Assembly: GCA_030549775.1 (NCBI GenBank) | Contig: CM060171.1 | Location: 146,402,859 to 146,466,858 of the forward strand | Source: Tamarix chinensis | Taxonomy: Eukaryota; Streptophyta; Magnoliopsida; Caryophyllales; Tamaricaceae | Direction: 5' to 3' | DNA length: 64,000 bases | Shown here: positions 24,630 to 38,179 of the stretch, piece after piece | How positions within the stretch are numbered: the stretch's first letter is position 1 | Layout: the number at the start of each line of letters is the position of its first letter | Program-made: the position numbers and the translations under genes | The notes under the pieces: generated by a model | Seen by the model: only the letters and a program-made list of their open reading frames with translations | What the model was told of the DNA's origin: nothing | Database searches by the model: none

Positions 24630-25527
24630 TAGAGCTAATAAAAGTTGATACGATCCGTTCATTTTGGTCTAATCTGTATAAAATTCGACCCAATATAATT
24701 CAAAAAATTTATCAATCCGATCCGACTTAAGCTTAATTCAAAGCTAATCCAACTTGACCTAAACCAGTCACATGTCCTGACCTAACCCAAAATTCAACAT
24801 CAACTCGATCTGACATCCACCAGATTCGATATCAACTCAACTTGACAATTGAAGTTACATATTAATTAAATATGATAATAAAAAATTACACATGTTTTTA
24901 TTATTTATTTAATTTTTTAAAATACATTATTTTATAAATTTTACTTATTTTTTTTTACTTTTATCGTGCACATATTTATTCATCAACGATATTCTATTTT
25001 ATTAATGTTTTCACATAGAAATGCAATATTAAAAAGTCATAATAATAAACAATCAACAATTAATAATAAATTTTTAAGTGCATGCTTACATAAAATTAAA
25101 TATAATAATTGCTTACAAGGTTAATCAATTGAATTAATTTTGATTGTTAATGTCCGGTCTAACCCAAATCCAAACTGATCCAATGCAAAATTAACTCAAC
25201 TTGAACCTTACCCGACCCATCAAAACCTAAAAAGACAAAATTCGTCAAGTTAATACAAACCTGACCTGAATCCCAAATCACGTGAGCACAATCAGTTTAA
25301 CTCAAACCTAAATTATCCAATTAACTTGAAATGACCTAAATATAAAATGACCAACCAAAAAAAATACCCCGTTGTAGTCTGAATATACAACAACTCGAAC
25401 TAAATCCTAACAATAGAATGATCTAAAATGACTTGAACTTTAAATGACCCAACTCGATCTACAACCGACCTTTGAAGAAAAATAATCTACAAATAATTTC
25501 ATTCGTCTGACCCAATTGCCACCTCTA
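24630..25527. mobile_element. Diverged hAT-like non-autonomous element
   Basis: The left end begins TAGAGCTAATAAAA and the complement of the right end begins TAGAGGTGGCAATTGGGTC. Flanking octamers CTAGGTGT (24622-24629) and CTAGTTGC (25528-25535) match at 6 of 8 positions. The body is full of short words such as cgacct, gacccaa and caacttga, typical of plant hAT subterminal repeats. It is non-coding. Only modest symmetry remains, so boundaries are tentative. Confidence 0.42.
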
Positions 25528-25535
25528 CTAGTTGC

Positions 25536-28120
25536 TAATATTACTATGCTAGTATTTTTTTCAATTATAAGGCGATCGACAATTACATATTATTTAGATG
25601 GAGAAGGATTATAAATTTGTAGTAATGTTGAGGAAAGGAATGAGAAATCAAACAAAGGTAATTTTTTAGTTCAATTGTAAACCTTGAATTATTAAATTAT
25701 CAAAGTTATTGTAATTAATTATATAATTAGTGTCGTTGACTTTCTTTCTATTTTAAATATGTAAGAGTGTTACGTTAAATAAAGTATGTTCAGAAAGTTA
25801 TTTAAATTATAAATATTGTACAACAACATTAGTCACTCTAGATTAAAGACAAATAATATGTTGCATGCACATATTTGAGATTTGTTACCGGTGTGAGAAG
25901 TACTATTTTGATCCTTCTAATAATTTTTTTATTATTTTTATGAATACCTAGCATCTGCTATGAAATAAATATATGACTTCATGTTTAATTTAGAAATGAT
26001 AATAATCCCTAAAAAAATTACAGTTATATATTGCATGGAAGTATGATGTGACAATTTTTAAAGATATACTTAATTTGCTTAATAATGTGGATTACTTTCA
26101 ACTTGTGCACACATATTAAGAAATAATAAATTTGAACATATAAAGTACGTAAGATGACCAATATACCTCCAATTAAATATACTTTAAAATTTTGATAATT
26201 AATCAATGAAAGAGATAACAGAGGGTAAAGTAAAAAAAAAATTAGTGTCGAATTTATATGAATTTTGCAATATGACTTATATTTTAAAATAAATTTTGAA
26301 AGAAAATTAACATATATTGTAAAGAATATAGGCGCTGGTTTGGCACCGCCAATCATATGTTGCAGTACCAAACAAATTGCCCTCACCTGATTTCCTCCTC
26401 CAAAGTATCTATCTATCATGTGCATTTGTTGGCAGCCCACTCAAAATACATACGCATCTAAATTGACCCCGTCACGCGGCATCGTAGCCTCCCCATGTGC
26501 GATCCCCGTTTGAGTTCAAGCGCTTTAGGGTCTCTGACGACGGTGGTCCAAGTCTCTTCAAGTGAGAATATTTTGCACTTTTTAATTTTTCATTTTACGC
26601 CTTCTCCGGTTTATATTGACGCTTGTTTCGTGGATAAGAACAAAAATGTTCGGATTCATTAAAAGTGAGTATCTTAGAAGAAAAAAATTATGCTTAAAAG
26701 TAAATAAAAGTAAGTAACTATTTTAAATAATTTTTTTTTATAAATATTTCTAAACAAGAACAGGAAAGTTGATATGGAGTTTAATGAATCTCTCGTTTTA
26801 GATAATATTTGTGATTGTTTGAAAATAATCTGCTATAAATGAATAAAGGCAAATTGATGTATAGCATGATTAATAGACAGCTCCAAACACTTAAAATTCA
26901 TGTTCACAAACCGTTATTCTAACCAAAATTCCCTTGAATCTACAAAGATTAACAACAACAAGCACACATGTATGAACGAAAATGTGAACAATTGTAAAAT
27001 AAAGACGATTCAACCACTTTCACCCATTGAAGAAAAGAAATACTTGATAATTTACATAGAAGGCTAGAATACTTTATTACATAATATGAACTAATGAAGA
27101 ACTATTAATGTAAAACACTTTCAATAAATTTTTCTAAGAGGAATACTTGCACGAACAAAGTAAAATAGTTGCATCCAAATACTATACGTCCCTTTAATTT
27201 ATTGTATTGAAAATACTTGTGCTATAGTAGTATACTCTACTACTCTAATACGAGTGCATGCACATATTCCCCGCAGCATCTTGAACTTGATAACAAAATC
27301 CTCCGTGTATTCTCAACTAGACCGTAAAATAAAATAAAAAAGTTTATGAGATAAACTGAGTTACAATAGTTTGATGAAATTAATAATCAATTAAACCATA
27401 GCATTAAGGGAAACGACCGTATTTGATAGAACATATATTATGCGGTCCATATTATATATATACCACCAAGGTTATTTGTCTTTAACATTTGTAGAGGCAC
27501 GGCCACATGTGCTCATATGAACCAATAAAAAAAGTTTCGTATTTGATTCACTTGTTATTCCCACAACCAACACTCAAGTGTTTTTGTTCCGATATGTGAT
27601 TAGCAGACAGATATGCAGCAACTTGGAAAATATATGCTGTATCTAACTTGGAAAATATTAAAAAATACATTTCTTTTCTATCATTTGATGATTAATATTT
27701 AATTTATTTATTTATTGTTGTTGTTGTTACGTGATATAATGTTAGAAATAAAATTTTGGCTTATCTTTTCAGATTTCTAACTAGAAGTTATTATAATATT
27801 CTACAGGGACTAAGAGTTAATTAATCTTAATAATAACGCTTGGATGTCTGAGCGTATATAAGCATTTATATTGCATTATTACTTAGGTGCGGGTCCTCGA
27901 GGCCCGCCTAATTATGAGATGCGTTTACGAAACATATACGCACCAACCGTGCACGGTAAAGAGAAGTGTAATAAAAAAGTGATAATTAATACACTAATTT
28001 GTATCATGCATGATAGTAATAACAAGGAAAGTTATGTTCCCTATCCCACTGGCATGAAAGATCGATGGTACAGCCTCCTGTATTACACTATCGGCTGGAT
28101 TGGTACAAGGAAATGAAATT
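25536..28120. other. AT-rich intergenic DNA, no gene recognised
   Basis: I found no coding frame with recognisable content on either strand. A short less AT-rich patch at about 26330-26570 resembles old repeat material. The open frame at 27871-28116 has no family features that I recognise. Confidence 0.5.
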
Positions 28121-28544
28121 TAAAAATTAAAGGATGGTAATAGAAATAGGAATTAAAGAATAAAAATTAATTTATCTAATATAATTTCCATATATATATG
28201 GTATGTATTAAAAATAATTTGGGAATAAAAATATCTTATGTTTGGTAAGAAGGAATGAGATTGGGAATAAAATAATTAATTTACTAAAATATTTCTTTTT
28301 ATACAGAGTAAAAATTGTTAAGATTTATTTTAAAAGTTATTTTAGTCTTTTTAATTTTTATATATAATTTATCATAAACTTCTAATATTAATTATCAGCC
28401 TCCCTTAATAATAGATCTTGGGAAATAGAAGACTCAATAGTCACATTCTCATTTTTCTTCTAATTTTTATTCCCTCAAAATAAATAAAAAATATTTCAAA
28501 TTTTATTTTCTATTCTTATTTCTATCTCTCTATTCCCACTAAAC

Positions 28545-28552
<8 letters not shown>
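28121..28552. repeat. MITE-like element rich in GGAATA/ATTCCC words
   Basis: The left part (ggtaatagaaataggaat) and the complement of the right part (gggaatagagagatagaaat) form a loose inverted repeat. A TTTGGTAAGAAGGAATGAGA motif lies in the middle. Exact ends and target duplication are unresolved. Confidence 0.3.

Positions 28553-28583
<31 letters not shown>
28553..28583. repeat. (TA)n microsatellite
   Basis: About 15 uninterrupted TA units are visible here. Confidence 0.95.
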
Positions 28584-28587
<4 letters not shown>

Positions 28588-30529
28588 TGAGTGCATGTAT
28601 TGACTTTCCCAATTAATTGCGCGCGTAACGTAATCGCACGATCATAAGATCAACGCACGTACTTTATGCATAAATATATAGTATAATGCAAAAGTTATTG
28701 CCATGCATGCATCATGCGTAAATGTTCCTAGGTACCCTCATCAAGGTGGGGTATGTTCATATACTCGTGCACTATACTAATGAGTCGCACACCTTTTCCT
28801 TTTTAATAATAAAAAAAAAACTTTAACTATACGTATTTTATATTTTGCCGGCAACTTGAACTAGATTTCCAGCACCTCCGCATCACACTTACCCATCTTT
28901 AATTACCTTATTCATTCAACCCCGTTAGGAGGCCATATTTAGCGACGTCATTTTGGGGGGGGGGGGGAGGCTCGGACGATTATTCTTCTTATGGTACCAA
29001 GACTTTATATATTTGTAAATAAACAAAAAAATATACGGTAACTTTATTTGTAACAATCTAGATATATGTTTATTAGCTATATATTTATACGATTCTATGT
29101 CATATATATTTATCCACTATTAATATATATTAATAGTAGTTTCATGATTCTATGTGAAACAAGTGGTTGTCAGAATAGGTGCATGCTGGGATTTTAATTT
29201 AAGAAGGATTGGAAAGTCTTAATGTGTAAATGTTGAAAGCATGTTATGATTGATTTGTATGCAACAAGGATTGAGACTTTAGATTGATGTCAACATTGAT
29301 AGAAGAAAAAAATATCCTAAATAGGGGAAGAGTAAATAGTAGCAACACAGTAAAAGTAAATATGTTATGTGATTACGTCATCACCCTAATAAAAATGTAA
29401 ATACCTTAAAGTAAAAGATAAGAGTCAGGCCTAAAGTACTCTGGGATTGGTCACCTAAAGTTGGGTTGGCAATGACCTTCGCTAAATGATGTGACATGTA
29501 GTCACATGGATCATTAGCCTAGGCGGGTGTTGATGTCAGTTTCCATATCTACTCATTAAAGTAGTTACGACTCTTGTTAAAAAGGTGTGTACACTTAGGG
29601 ATTGATGATCTAGTTAGTAGACCCTTATAGCTTAATCCTCTTGGGTATTCCATGAAGAAATCTTCTACAATGCATGACTTGGATTGTTGAACTTGTATTA
29701 GACCCTGTGGGAGTGATCCTCCACTTGGGTATCCTAAAAGAGACCCTCTTATGGATGCTTCAAACTCTGACCACTCAAATAAAATGAAAGAAATTTATAT
29801 GTTATGTGATCACCTATTAATAATAAAAATTAATTAAGTAGAGAAATTGTTTCATAATATGTAAATTTGTATCTTTACAGTTTACTTTTTGCATGTATGC
29901 TAAGTATTACTATTTAACCTTTCACCTAATATAATGTGGGTACGTAAATGTTCCACTAGCTAACTCGTTACTATTTTAAATGGGTATATAGTGATCCATT
30001 AAGATAGGGAGTTGATAATATTATGCAAGTGGGGTACAACCACTCTCAGGTGTGATTACTTGCATGGCAAAGATCGAGTGAGATAACAAAAGATTATATA
30101 GATTTTACTCTAGTTATTTGTAGGGATGGCAATGGGTTTCAGACCTGACCCCGACCCATTATATTAGTCTTATTTTTAGCGGATTTGAGCTCATGATTTT
30201 TGGACCCAATGGGTTTGGATCCATATTTACTTAAATGGGTACGGGTGTAGTTCCAATAGTTTAAGATCCAAACCCGACACGTGTGTAACTGTGTGTGTGT
30301 TTGTCATAATTTTCGTAATCTTATTTAAGTTCCTTATTTATTTTTTAATTTTATTTTTGTATATTTAATGTATGGGCAATATGTATAATATTGTAATCCA
30401 AAAGCATTAAAACATAATTTGAAAAGTTAATATAACTATTTAAAAATGTTTTTTTTTACTTGGAGGATTTTTTTAACAAAAAATATATATTGAGATATAT
30501 AAAACAAAAATGCATCTAGATTATTAATA
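28584..30529. other. Intergenic AT-rich DNA with no recognised gene
   Basis: It includes a 13-base G run at 28955-28967. A hAT-like terminus (tagggatggcaatggg) sits at 30121, followed by words such as gacccgaccc; its partner end was not found. The rest shows no coding or element structure I can support. Confidence 0.45.
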
Positions 30530-32027
30530 TTGTATTTATATGCATTTAATAATATGATATGAGATGAAATGATAAAAAGGGAAAGAGGGGAAGTGAGTTG
30601 ATTTAAGGGATATGAGAGTGACCTAATTATATCATGATCCATGAGGGAGAAAATAAAAGGAGGTTATGATCAAATTGAGCGAGTAATGTGAATCTTGCAT
30701 GAAAAATTTTTAGGGTTTGCATGGGGATGATCCTTACGTAAAAAAGGTGCTAGGGTTTTGAGTGGCCAACTAGGGTTTCACAGTCACATGTATAATTGGT
30801 GAGTAGAGTGATAGGATTTGGGTTGAATCTAAATGAGATGAGGTGTTGGACGATAATCGAAAGGTTGAGCCACATAGGTCCAATTAGGGTCTTAAGGGAA
30901 AACCCTAGAGAGTGGTAGTGATGGGCCTTAACCCATAACCTTAGGAGTTGGGTTTTCATTATGAGTATATGGAAGAAGGAATGGATGTCAGAGTATGATA
31001 AGAGGCGTAGAAGTCTCAAGATATAGGATGCGCCATCTTAGGAGGATAGAAGTAGAGGTCGGTGACATGCATGTCAAGGGTGAAGTACTATTGAATAAGA
31101 TACAAATAAGACACTAATTATTTAAAGAGAAAGATTGCTGAGCCGGAACCAGAACGGTCCACTAGCGAATAATAGTGGCCAGGAGCATTTTGTCCTGCAT
31201 GATTTTCGGTCCACCGGCTATAATAGTGGGGGATTCCGTGCTAAAAAAACTAAACTTAATGACGATAAGACATGAAAAAGATACTAAGTAATTACAATGG
31301 AATACCATGTGGGTTGGAGCCAGACCGATCCATCGGTGAATAATAGTGGTCAGGAGCGTTCTACCCTATGTGTATTCCGGTCCATCGGCTATAATAATGG
31401 GGTTCCCACACTCACATGGATATTTATAATCTGATATGATTGATTAATGATGGACTAATGGCTTAAGGCCTAGAAGTATCGATTGTATGTTTTGGCCCAT
31501 TTATATATGACGGACTTGCTGTGTATGTGAATGTTATGTATGCACCTCTCATTATATATGTATATAGTTCTGTATCATGTATTGCATTGCAGGCTTACTT
31601 TTAAGTGTGTTTTAAAGGGTTACTCAATACTATATTACTAAAGTGTTCCATTTGTGGGGCCCCTGCCTATTCAATGGATAGTGTTCCTTGTAGGTCCTTT
31701 TTCAGGTTCTATTTGAGGGTAACAGGAAAGAGCATTAGGAACTATCTGAAAGGTCCTAGGGTTGTAATCTTTCTGTTTTAAACCTCAGTTTTGAACATGG
31801 TAGATTTTATTCTTGTAAATCGTTTATTACACTACTCTGATTTAAATATGGTTTGTAAATTGTGTTTTACCAGCCTCAGCACTTGACACTGGAACGGTAT
31901 GAGTGAAGCGGTCTGGTACTAAGTGTGGTGGTAATATCCCCGAAATTCACAATTTTTTATTTTTGCTTCCGCTAATCCTTTTAAATAAAATAAAAATTTT
32001 TCAGTAGTAAATTTTGGGGGTGTTACA
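30530..32027 (+). mobile_element. 5'-truncated copy of the long TGTAACACC-type LTR
   Basis: The right end (ttttgggggtgttaca, ending 32027) and the preceding block GTGTGGTGGTAATATCC match the ends of the two nested LTRs further right. It also shares the repeated motif CGGTCCACCGGCTATAATAG (four versions at 31155, 31207, 31325 and 31377). The left portion is lost: similarity to the inner copy fades near 30530. No flanking duplication could be paired with GATAC at 32028-32032. Orientation matches the outer LTR. Confidence 0.65.
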
Positions 32028-33137
32028 GATACTTTCTCTACTCTATAGATATTAAAATTACTCTATAAGGGGAGTATACACTTAAGGATTATATTACCTT
32101 AGATTGGTTGCTATCAAAATGATAGCGATGCTGAGAATTTCCCAAAGAGCTTTCTCAGGGTGGAGCAATCCCCTAAGAGCTTGCTCAATATTTTAAAACG
32201 CAACCTTTACAAAAGACATTGGTTGGTAGATGGGTACAATATAGGATTAGGAAGCTACTATTTAAAATATGAAATTAGTAATATACTTTGGGTGGTAGAT
32301 GGGTATAACTCATGATTTGAAAACTATGATTTAAAATGGGGTTGAATAATTTATCCTAAGAGACTACTTCGTGTTTTAACTCAAGTGATTCAATGGTTAT
32401 GGTTATCCATAATGGGAAAATAACCTTGGTTTTGATATCATATTTAAAGAATGTTATCTTCTCGATGAATATGATATATTTCAAGTTTTCTCTCACCCAT
32501 GCTTGTATGTTTTTTTGTGTTATGTTCTTTGTGCTTATAGGAATTAAGTTTTACTAAATAATTAACCGTATCAACGCTCTTTGTGGCATTGTGATGAACT
32601 AGGCAAATGCAAAAGATCGATTACCCTTATTTTAAAGGCAAACTCGTGGTTGTGAAGTCTTATCTGGGGGAGCGACGTTAAACTGAGCGTAGGATATCGT
32701 TCTCATTTCCTTTATTGTTTCCTTATAGTTGTTTTTATGATTTCATATAAAGTTAACCATTCAACATGTCTCTATTTATGTTTTAAACTATGTTATTCAA
32801 AGAGTTTTTCTGCACTCTGATTTATTTTCAAATAGGTCTTAAATCAAGTTCCGATTAGGTACCCTCCCCACTTGATTCCTTGGGGGTATAAGAGTACTTT
32901 TATTCTTGCACCCAACATGAATTAAGTATGGTTTGTACCTTCTTTATATTGGATGTAGAGATAATGTCCCCATTTTTGTGGTAGCTTCCTCAAACTCTTT
33001 CCAATAACTACAAAGTTTTCTAGTTTTAAAAATGGAGGTGTTACATAATATGCAAAGAATTCTCTAACACTTACATGTGTACAACCATGCTCACTAACTC
33101 TGGCCCTTATGAATGGAATGTATTCCCTATACCCATC
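32028..33137. other. Intergenic sequence, no gene recognised
   Basis: No recognisable coding sequence was found. Two similar phrases (ggtagatgggtac at about 32226 and ggtagatgggtat at about 32292) suggest a small internal duplication. A run of about 170 bp before 33030 ends aaaaatggaggtgttacat, resembling a decayed long-LTR terminus. Confidence 0.4.
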
Positions 33138-33145
33138 CTCACAAT

Positions 33146-33580
33146 TAGAGATGACAACAAGGTGGTTCAGGGATAGGGACCCCTTCCCCATCCCTGAACC
33201 TGATAAGGAAAATAATCCCCAAACCCGACCCGATTCCCGTGGGGCTAAAATTCCCATACCCGACCTGATCTCCGATTTATTCCCTATTTTTAAAACCCGA
33301 CCCAATCCTTGAAACCCAACTTTATACCCGATCCTCAATCCCATCCCCAATCCTCAAACTATTTTATTATATTATATTTTTAATTTATATTATATAAAAA
33401 ATTATATATATATAAATTCGGCGCGAGTTCGGGGATGGGGACCCAAAATCTGTCCCCGAAAAAATCCCCCGTTAAGAATCCCCGAATCTGAACCCAATCC
33501 ATAAATTATTTCCCCGAACCTGAACATGAACGGAGAATCCCCAACAGGCCCTGAACCCGCGGGAAAAAGTGTCATCCCTA
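33146..33580. mobile_element. hAT-type MITE (435 bp)
   Basis: It starts TAGAGATGACAAC and the complement of its end starts TAGGGATGACAC. The flanking octamers CTCACAAT (33138-33145) and CTCATAAT (33581-33588) match at 7 of 8 positions. The interior is built from repeated CCCGAACC / CCCCGAATC / GGGGAT words on both sides of an AT-rich centre, the usual hAT subterminal repeat design. The small open frames inside are products of these repeats. Confidence 0.78.
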
Positions 33581-33978
33581 CTCATAATAAGGGAAGAGAA
33601 AAGTATATTATCCAGCAAGATATAATGCATTTAAAATCATTTATACATAATGATCCTAATTATGTTTCTACAACTTTATCTCTATCACTCGTATTCAACT
33701 CGGAATCATTAATTATCAATCTCATGACTTTTGAAACCATTCATAAGTTATATTAATGGCCATCACTGTCACATCTACCAATTAGTATAAGCTTTATAAT
33801 AGTCCATCAATCTTTAGATTTCTTATCTTGAGCCATGTGAAACCATTTAACTAGTACATTATGCACATCAAGCATAACTTTCAAATCCAAAACATTGCTT
33901 TCATGGAGGACGTGAGCATCTTCACCCCTCATAGAACAATAAAATAATGGAATCAAACTTATATGCATGTGAAATAGT

Positions 33979-35805
33979 CACTATAACAAAGGTAAGTATA
34001 GTAGCAAAACAATTAGCTACAGTGCACTATTATATTGTTGTAGTAGACTTTTGTGGTAAAAAAAAAAACTCCAATATTTTACCACTATAATTCCATCACA
34101 AAATGTTTTTGTGGTGAATTTTTTTTTAGCACAATAATGTTATTATTTGCAACAAAATTTTATTGTTGGAATAAAAATTATCAATAACAATTAATACATT
34201 TGGTCACAGTACTATTTGAACAATGATGACAATAATAATTTTCCAGAATATTGATTTAATAACAATAACAAATTATTTTGCTATAATAGAGGCATGCAAA
34301 CATGCACATAATTTTTCACATACTTACGCACTTATTTTAGTCTGCATTTCTTCACGTATTTCAACTCAATGTTCCTCCTTTTACATATCTCATTTCTTTA
34401 AAATCTCAACAATGCCAAACCTCCAAGTCAAATGTACCATTTCTCCCTCTTGAGATTGAGATCATACACATAAATATATTAAAATGCAATATTTGATTTG
34501 ACTATATAAATTTTGAACACAGAAAACATACATTAGTAGATAATAAAGTAAAAGAAGTTAAAATTCAAATTAAACCTCTTAAAATTTTGGAAGACATGAA
34601 CCATATTGCTAATTCAATTGCGGTTTGATTGAACTAAAGTTGGTAGGGAAATTCTTTCAACTTCAATTGTACTAATGGAAGTTCATTTTAGAATGATGAT
34701 GGATATTCTTCAAAGAAAGGTTTCAAAGACCCGTTCAAATTCAAATCCTAACTTTTCCATAATTTGACAAAGGTAATAATCATATTCTACTATATATGAG
34801 TTTAAGTTTTAATCTAAATCATTTATTTGAAATCAACAACTATGCAATGATCTAAAGTAGAGAACTTGACCTAGATGTGTCATTCTATTATTAGTAGAGA
34901 GGGTTATGGTCTTTTATTACCTAATTAGTGTTTGAATTATATTAGCTAGATTGGACTCATATCGGGTATAAAAAAATTTGTGGTTCTAAATTTTAATAAG
35001 TAGTGGTGGGAGGTTAAAATTTTGAAAGAAGTATCTTAAATGAGATCTACTACCTATAGTTTAGTAGGTTGCTTAAATGTGATTTGTACATAATTATTAT
35101 AGTTTTAGCATGCTACCTACAGTTTAGCAAATGTTTATAGTATCTTGATGCAAGGATAGTTTATGGTCACATAAGATGCAAGGATATATTTATGTTAATA
35201 AAGTTATATATGTGTGTGTGTGTGTAGTCATATTATCATTCATTAAAAGTGTGTAATTGATTTAGTTTTGGGATGGGATATAATTACTAATTGAGATTAT
35301 TTTGTATTTCTTTGAAAAGGAGCAAGACATATGTGATAAACTTAGCTATTTATATGCATAATGGCATATAAGGATATTGGTATTATTTATTATTTATTCA
35401 CTATTCTATGTAATTAGTAATAAAATTATCCTATCTATTATCACAAATATTTATATCATTAATTGTAGAAAAGTTTTAATTTGTGGCATTAGATAACATT
35501 ATTTATGACAATTAAATAATTTGTCATTGTAGATAGTATCTTTTCGTGGTAATTAACTATTTTATTGCACTAGATAATATCTATATGTGACAATTAACTA
35601 ATTTGACACAATAGGTAATGCCTATTTTTGACGACCAACTAATTTGAAACATTAGGTAATATCTATATGTAACAATTAACTAATTGGCCACTAAAATATT
35701 ATTAATAGTGTAAAAAATTATGTTGATTGCAATAGTATGCATTTATAGTGACAATCAAGCATTTTATGCAATTTTTTTATGTTAAAACTTAGATTTCTTA
35801 TGGTG
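33979..35805. mobile_element. Non-autonomous CACTA (CMC) element
   Basis: The left end is CACTATAACAAAGGTA and the complement of the right end is CACCATAAGAAATCTA, matching at about 12 of 16 positions. Both sides are flanked by AGT, fitting the 3-bp duplication of CACTA elements. Subterminal repeats are obvious near the right end: variants of gacaattaactaatttg...cactagataatatctat recur from about 35500 to 35700. No transposase was recognised in the 1.8-kb body. Confidence 0.62.
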
Positions 35806-35808
35806 AGT

Positions 35809-36596
35809 ATTGAAAATACATTGATTACTATCTTTCATACCTCATTGCATGTATTTTATTTGATATATTATCGTCTATATTGTAACTATATAATCGAGCA
35901 TACTTTGGAAGTGCACTATCAATTGGTAGCAAATGAGATGCTAATTTTGGCAATGTAATCCAAATGTCGGGGATGAATTCCCAATGTTCCAATATTGCCT
36001 CTCAATAAAGTGAATGAGAAAATGTTATTATATGATTCATTATTGGTAAGAAAGCACTTGCTTCTATCAATCATTACATAATAAGAGATTAAGCAAATAA
36101 TCTTTGGGTGATTTAAGCAAAGGGAGTCCTATTTTTCCTTTAGTACACCATAACGAAAACTTGGGACATCGGGGGTTATAACTCCTTTGGACCCTTTTGT
36201 AGGAATAAGTTGTTTCACTACTGATATGGGCATTTTTCAAATTATTACTAATGGGCCTTGGAGTGCTAACCGAAAGGGCGAGATTTGGCCCATAAACTTA
36301 TAGGTGCCCTTACCTTGATCTTAGACCGGTCTCGAACTGTTAATCCTTACAATTTTTTTATTGGGTCGATCCCAATGCACATAACAATGATGATTCTTTG
36401 TTCCTGAGCACATGATATTTTTTCTCTTCCTCATCCCTTGTTATACCTCTATATATAAGCTCTTGTACCCATTTTTAAAATCTAAAAATCATAATACAAC
36501 TCTTATACTTTTACTTTCTCCTATCTCCTTTGAAATTTTCCCTGGCATTCCTTAATAACTTGTGACCTTCTTAATTCCTTAAAATCTTTTAGGTTT
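35809..36596. other. Intergenic spacer between the CACTA element and the nested LTRs
   Basis: No coding sequence or element ends were recognised. The stretch at 36230-36420 is slightly more GC-rich than its surroundings. Confidence 0.4.
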
Positions 36597-37651
36597 ATAA
36601 ATGAAATGCCCCAAAAATTATCATTTTATTATTTATTATTAAATAAGATTTTATTATGAAAATTAATTAAGTAAATTATTTTTACTAAAATAAAAAGGAA
36701 TTTATTAGGGCAAATTAATAAGAAATTATATATATATATGTTAATTAGAGGAAACTTGGGTATTTTAACTAATTAAAGATTTTAATTTGGGAATTTATTT
36801 AAATAAATTATTTTATTTAAATTAAGAAAGAGAAAATAGTTTCAAATTAATATTATTTTTATAAATAAATTAATGGAAGAAAATTAGAGAGATTTGTTAA
36901 TTAAAATAGAATTTATGGAAAATCTTTTAAAAATCCTAATTTAGCCAAAAAAAAGGGATTTAAATATTATTTTATTTAAATATTATTATTTTAAATATCT
37001 CAAATGTTCTATTTAAATTAATTAACCCAAACCTCCTATTTTTCTTTTTCCCCTTTTCCTTTTTCTTTCTTTTTCTTTCTTCTTCTTTTCTTTTTCTTTT
37101 TCCCCTCCCTCGATTGGGCTTGCCTCCCCACGACCCAATCCTTCTTTTCCTTTCCTTTGGCCAGCCCAGACCGCACCGTCATCCACCTTCTCCTTTCCGT
37201 CCCAACGCTGCTTTTTATTTTTTTTAACCATCGCAACACATCGTTTGACTTAAGTCCCTTAGCCCCCGCGCCGAACCGCCCGGTTTCCTCCCTTTCCTTT
37301 CTTTTCTTTTTCCTCGAACTGCCGGCCCAACCGCCTTTCTTCCTCCTCCTTCCTTCTTCTTCCCCGACGCCATAACTGTAACCTCCCCACCTCCCCCGAA
37401 AATGGCGTTGCCGGCCACACGTGTCGTGACCGACATTTCTCTCGTCCATTCTCTTCCCCTCGATGCACACTTCAATTTGAATTGCCCCACTCTCCTTTTC
37501 TTCCCCACGTTTGCCCCCAAATTCCCTCGCGAAGGTCGGGCAAAATTTGAAATTTGTGCCACCCGATCAACACCATAACCGTCCCATGACCCATTTCTCA
37601 CCGACTTTGACCTCCTAGTAACCTCCAGAACTCGAGCCTACCCTCCATCAC

Positions 37652-37659
37652 TATAAATA
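37652..37659 (+). promoter_or_regulatory. Probable TATA box of the outer LTR promoter
   Basis: CTATAAATACCCCTC follows the GC-rich pyrimidine tract and precedes CCCCGAAACCCTAAG. The inner LTR has the same order on its minus strand (GGTATAAATTTCCGAAAACC, near 42920-42940), so the arrangement is conserved between copies. Confidence 0.5.
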
Positions 37660-38179
37660 CCCCTCATTTGGCCTGAAATCAAGCTTTATTTTCCCCGAAA
37701 CCCTAAGTATAAGTCTGTACGCCACCGCCACTTTAGACGCGTCGTCCTCTGCCGTTAGCCAACCTCACCGCCTCTTCTTCCTCCCAAACTCTTCCCTACA
37801 ACACCCTGTAATTAATTAAACCATTTGTATCCTTCTATTCTTCTCTCATGGGTCTCCATAACCATGCAAAGTTTGATGCTCATCTCGCCAGAAATTTTAC
37901 CCCAAAACCTTAAACCACCGCCCACCACCACATATGTCGCTTCTACCACCCTCGGAACCATTCAAAATCTCCTGCTAATTCTCCTCCACCGACCCATAAA
38001 CTTATTTTATTTTTCTCCTTTCCCTTCCCTCTTTTTCTTCATTTTCACCCTTCTTAGATCACTTTTTCGGCCTCTGGGCACCACCGCCGGTGCCACCCAT
38101 CCCCACCAACTCAAGGTGAAACCCTAGACCTTTTCAACACTTCCCTTTGATTTATTGAAAATTATTCTGCTTATATCCT

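Noticed and set aside
26440..26590. Possible tRNA or SINE head in the GC-richer patch
   Set aside because: Box-like words are present, but no cloverleaf or correctly spaced A and B boxes could be built.
30121..30280. hAT-like terminus (tagggatggcaatggg) with subterminal words
   Set aside because: No matching opposite end or copy of the flanking octamer GTTATTTG was found, so no element could be delimited.
33109..33350. Open frames on both strands rich in Pro-Asp / Gly
   Set aside because: They are read-through of the short word repeats of the hAT MITE at 33146-33580.
37022..37601. Lys/Arg/Glu- and Gly-rich minus-strand open frames of up to 144 codons
   Set aside because: They are the complement of a pyrimidine-rich tract in the outer LTR leader, with low-complexity composition in several frames at once.
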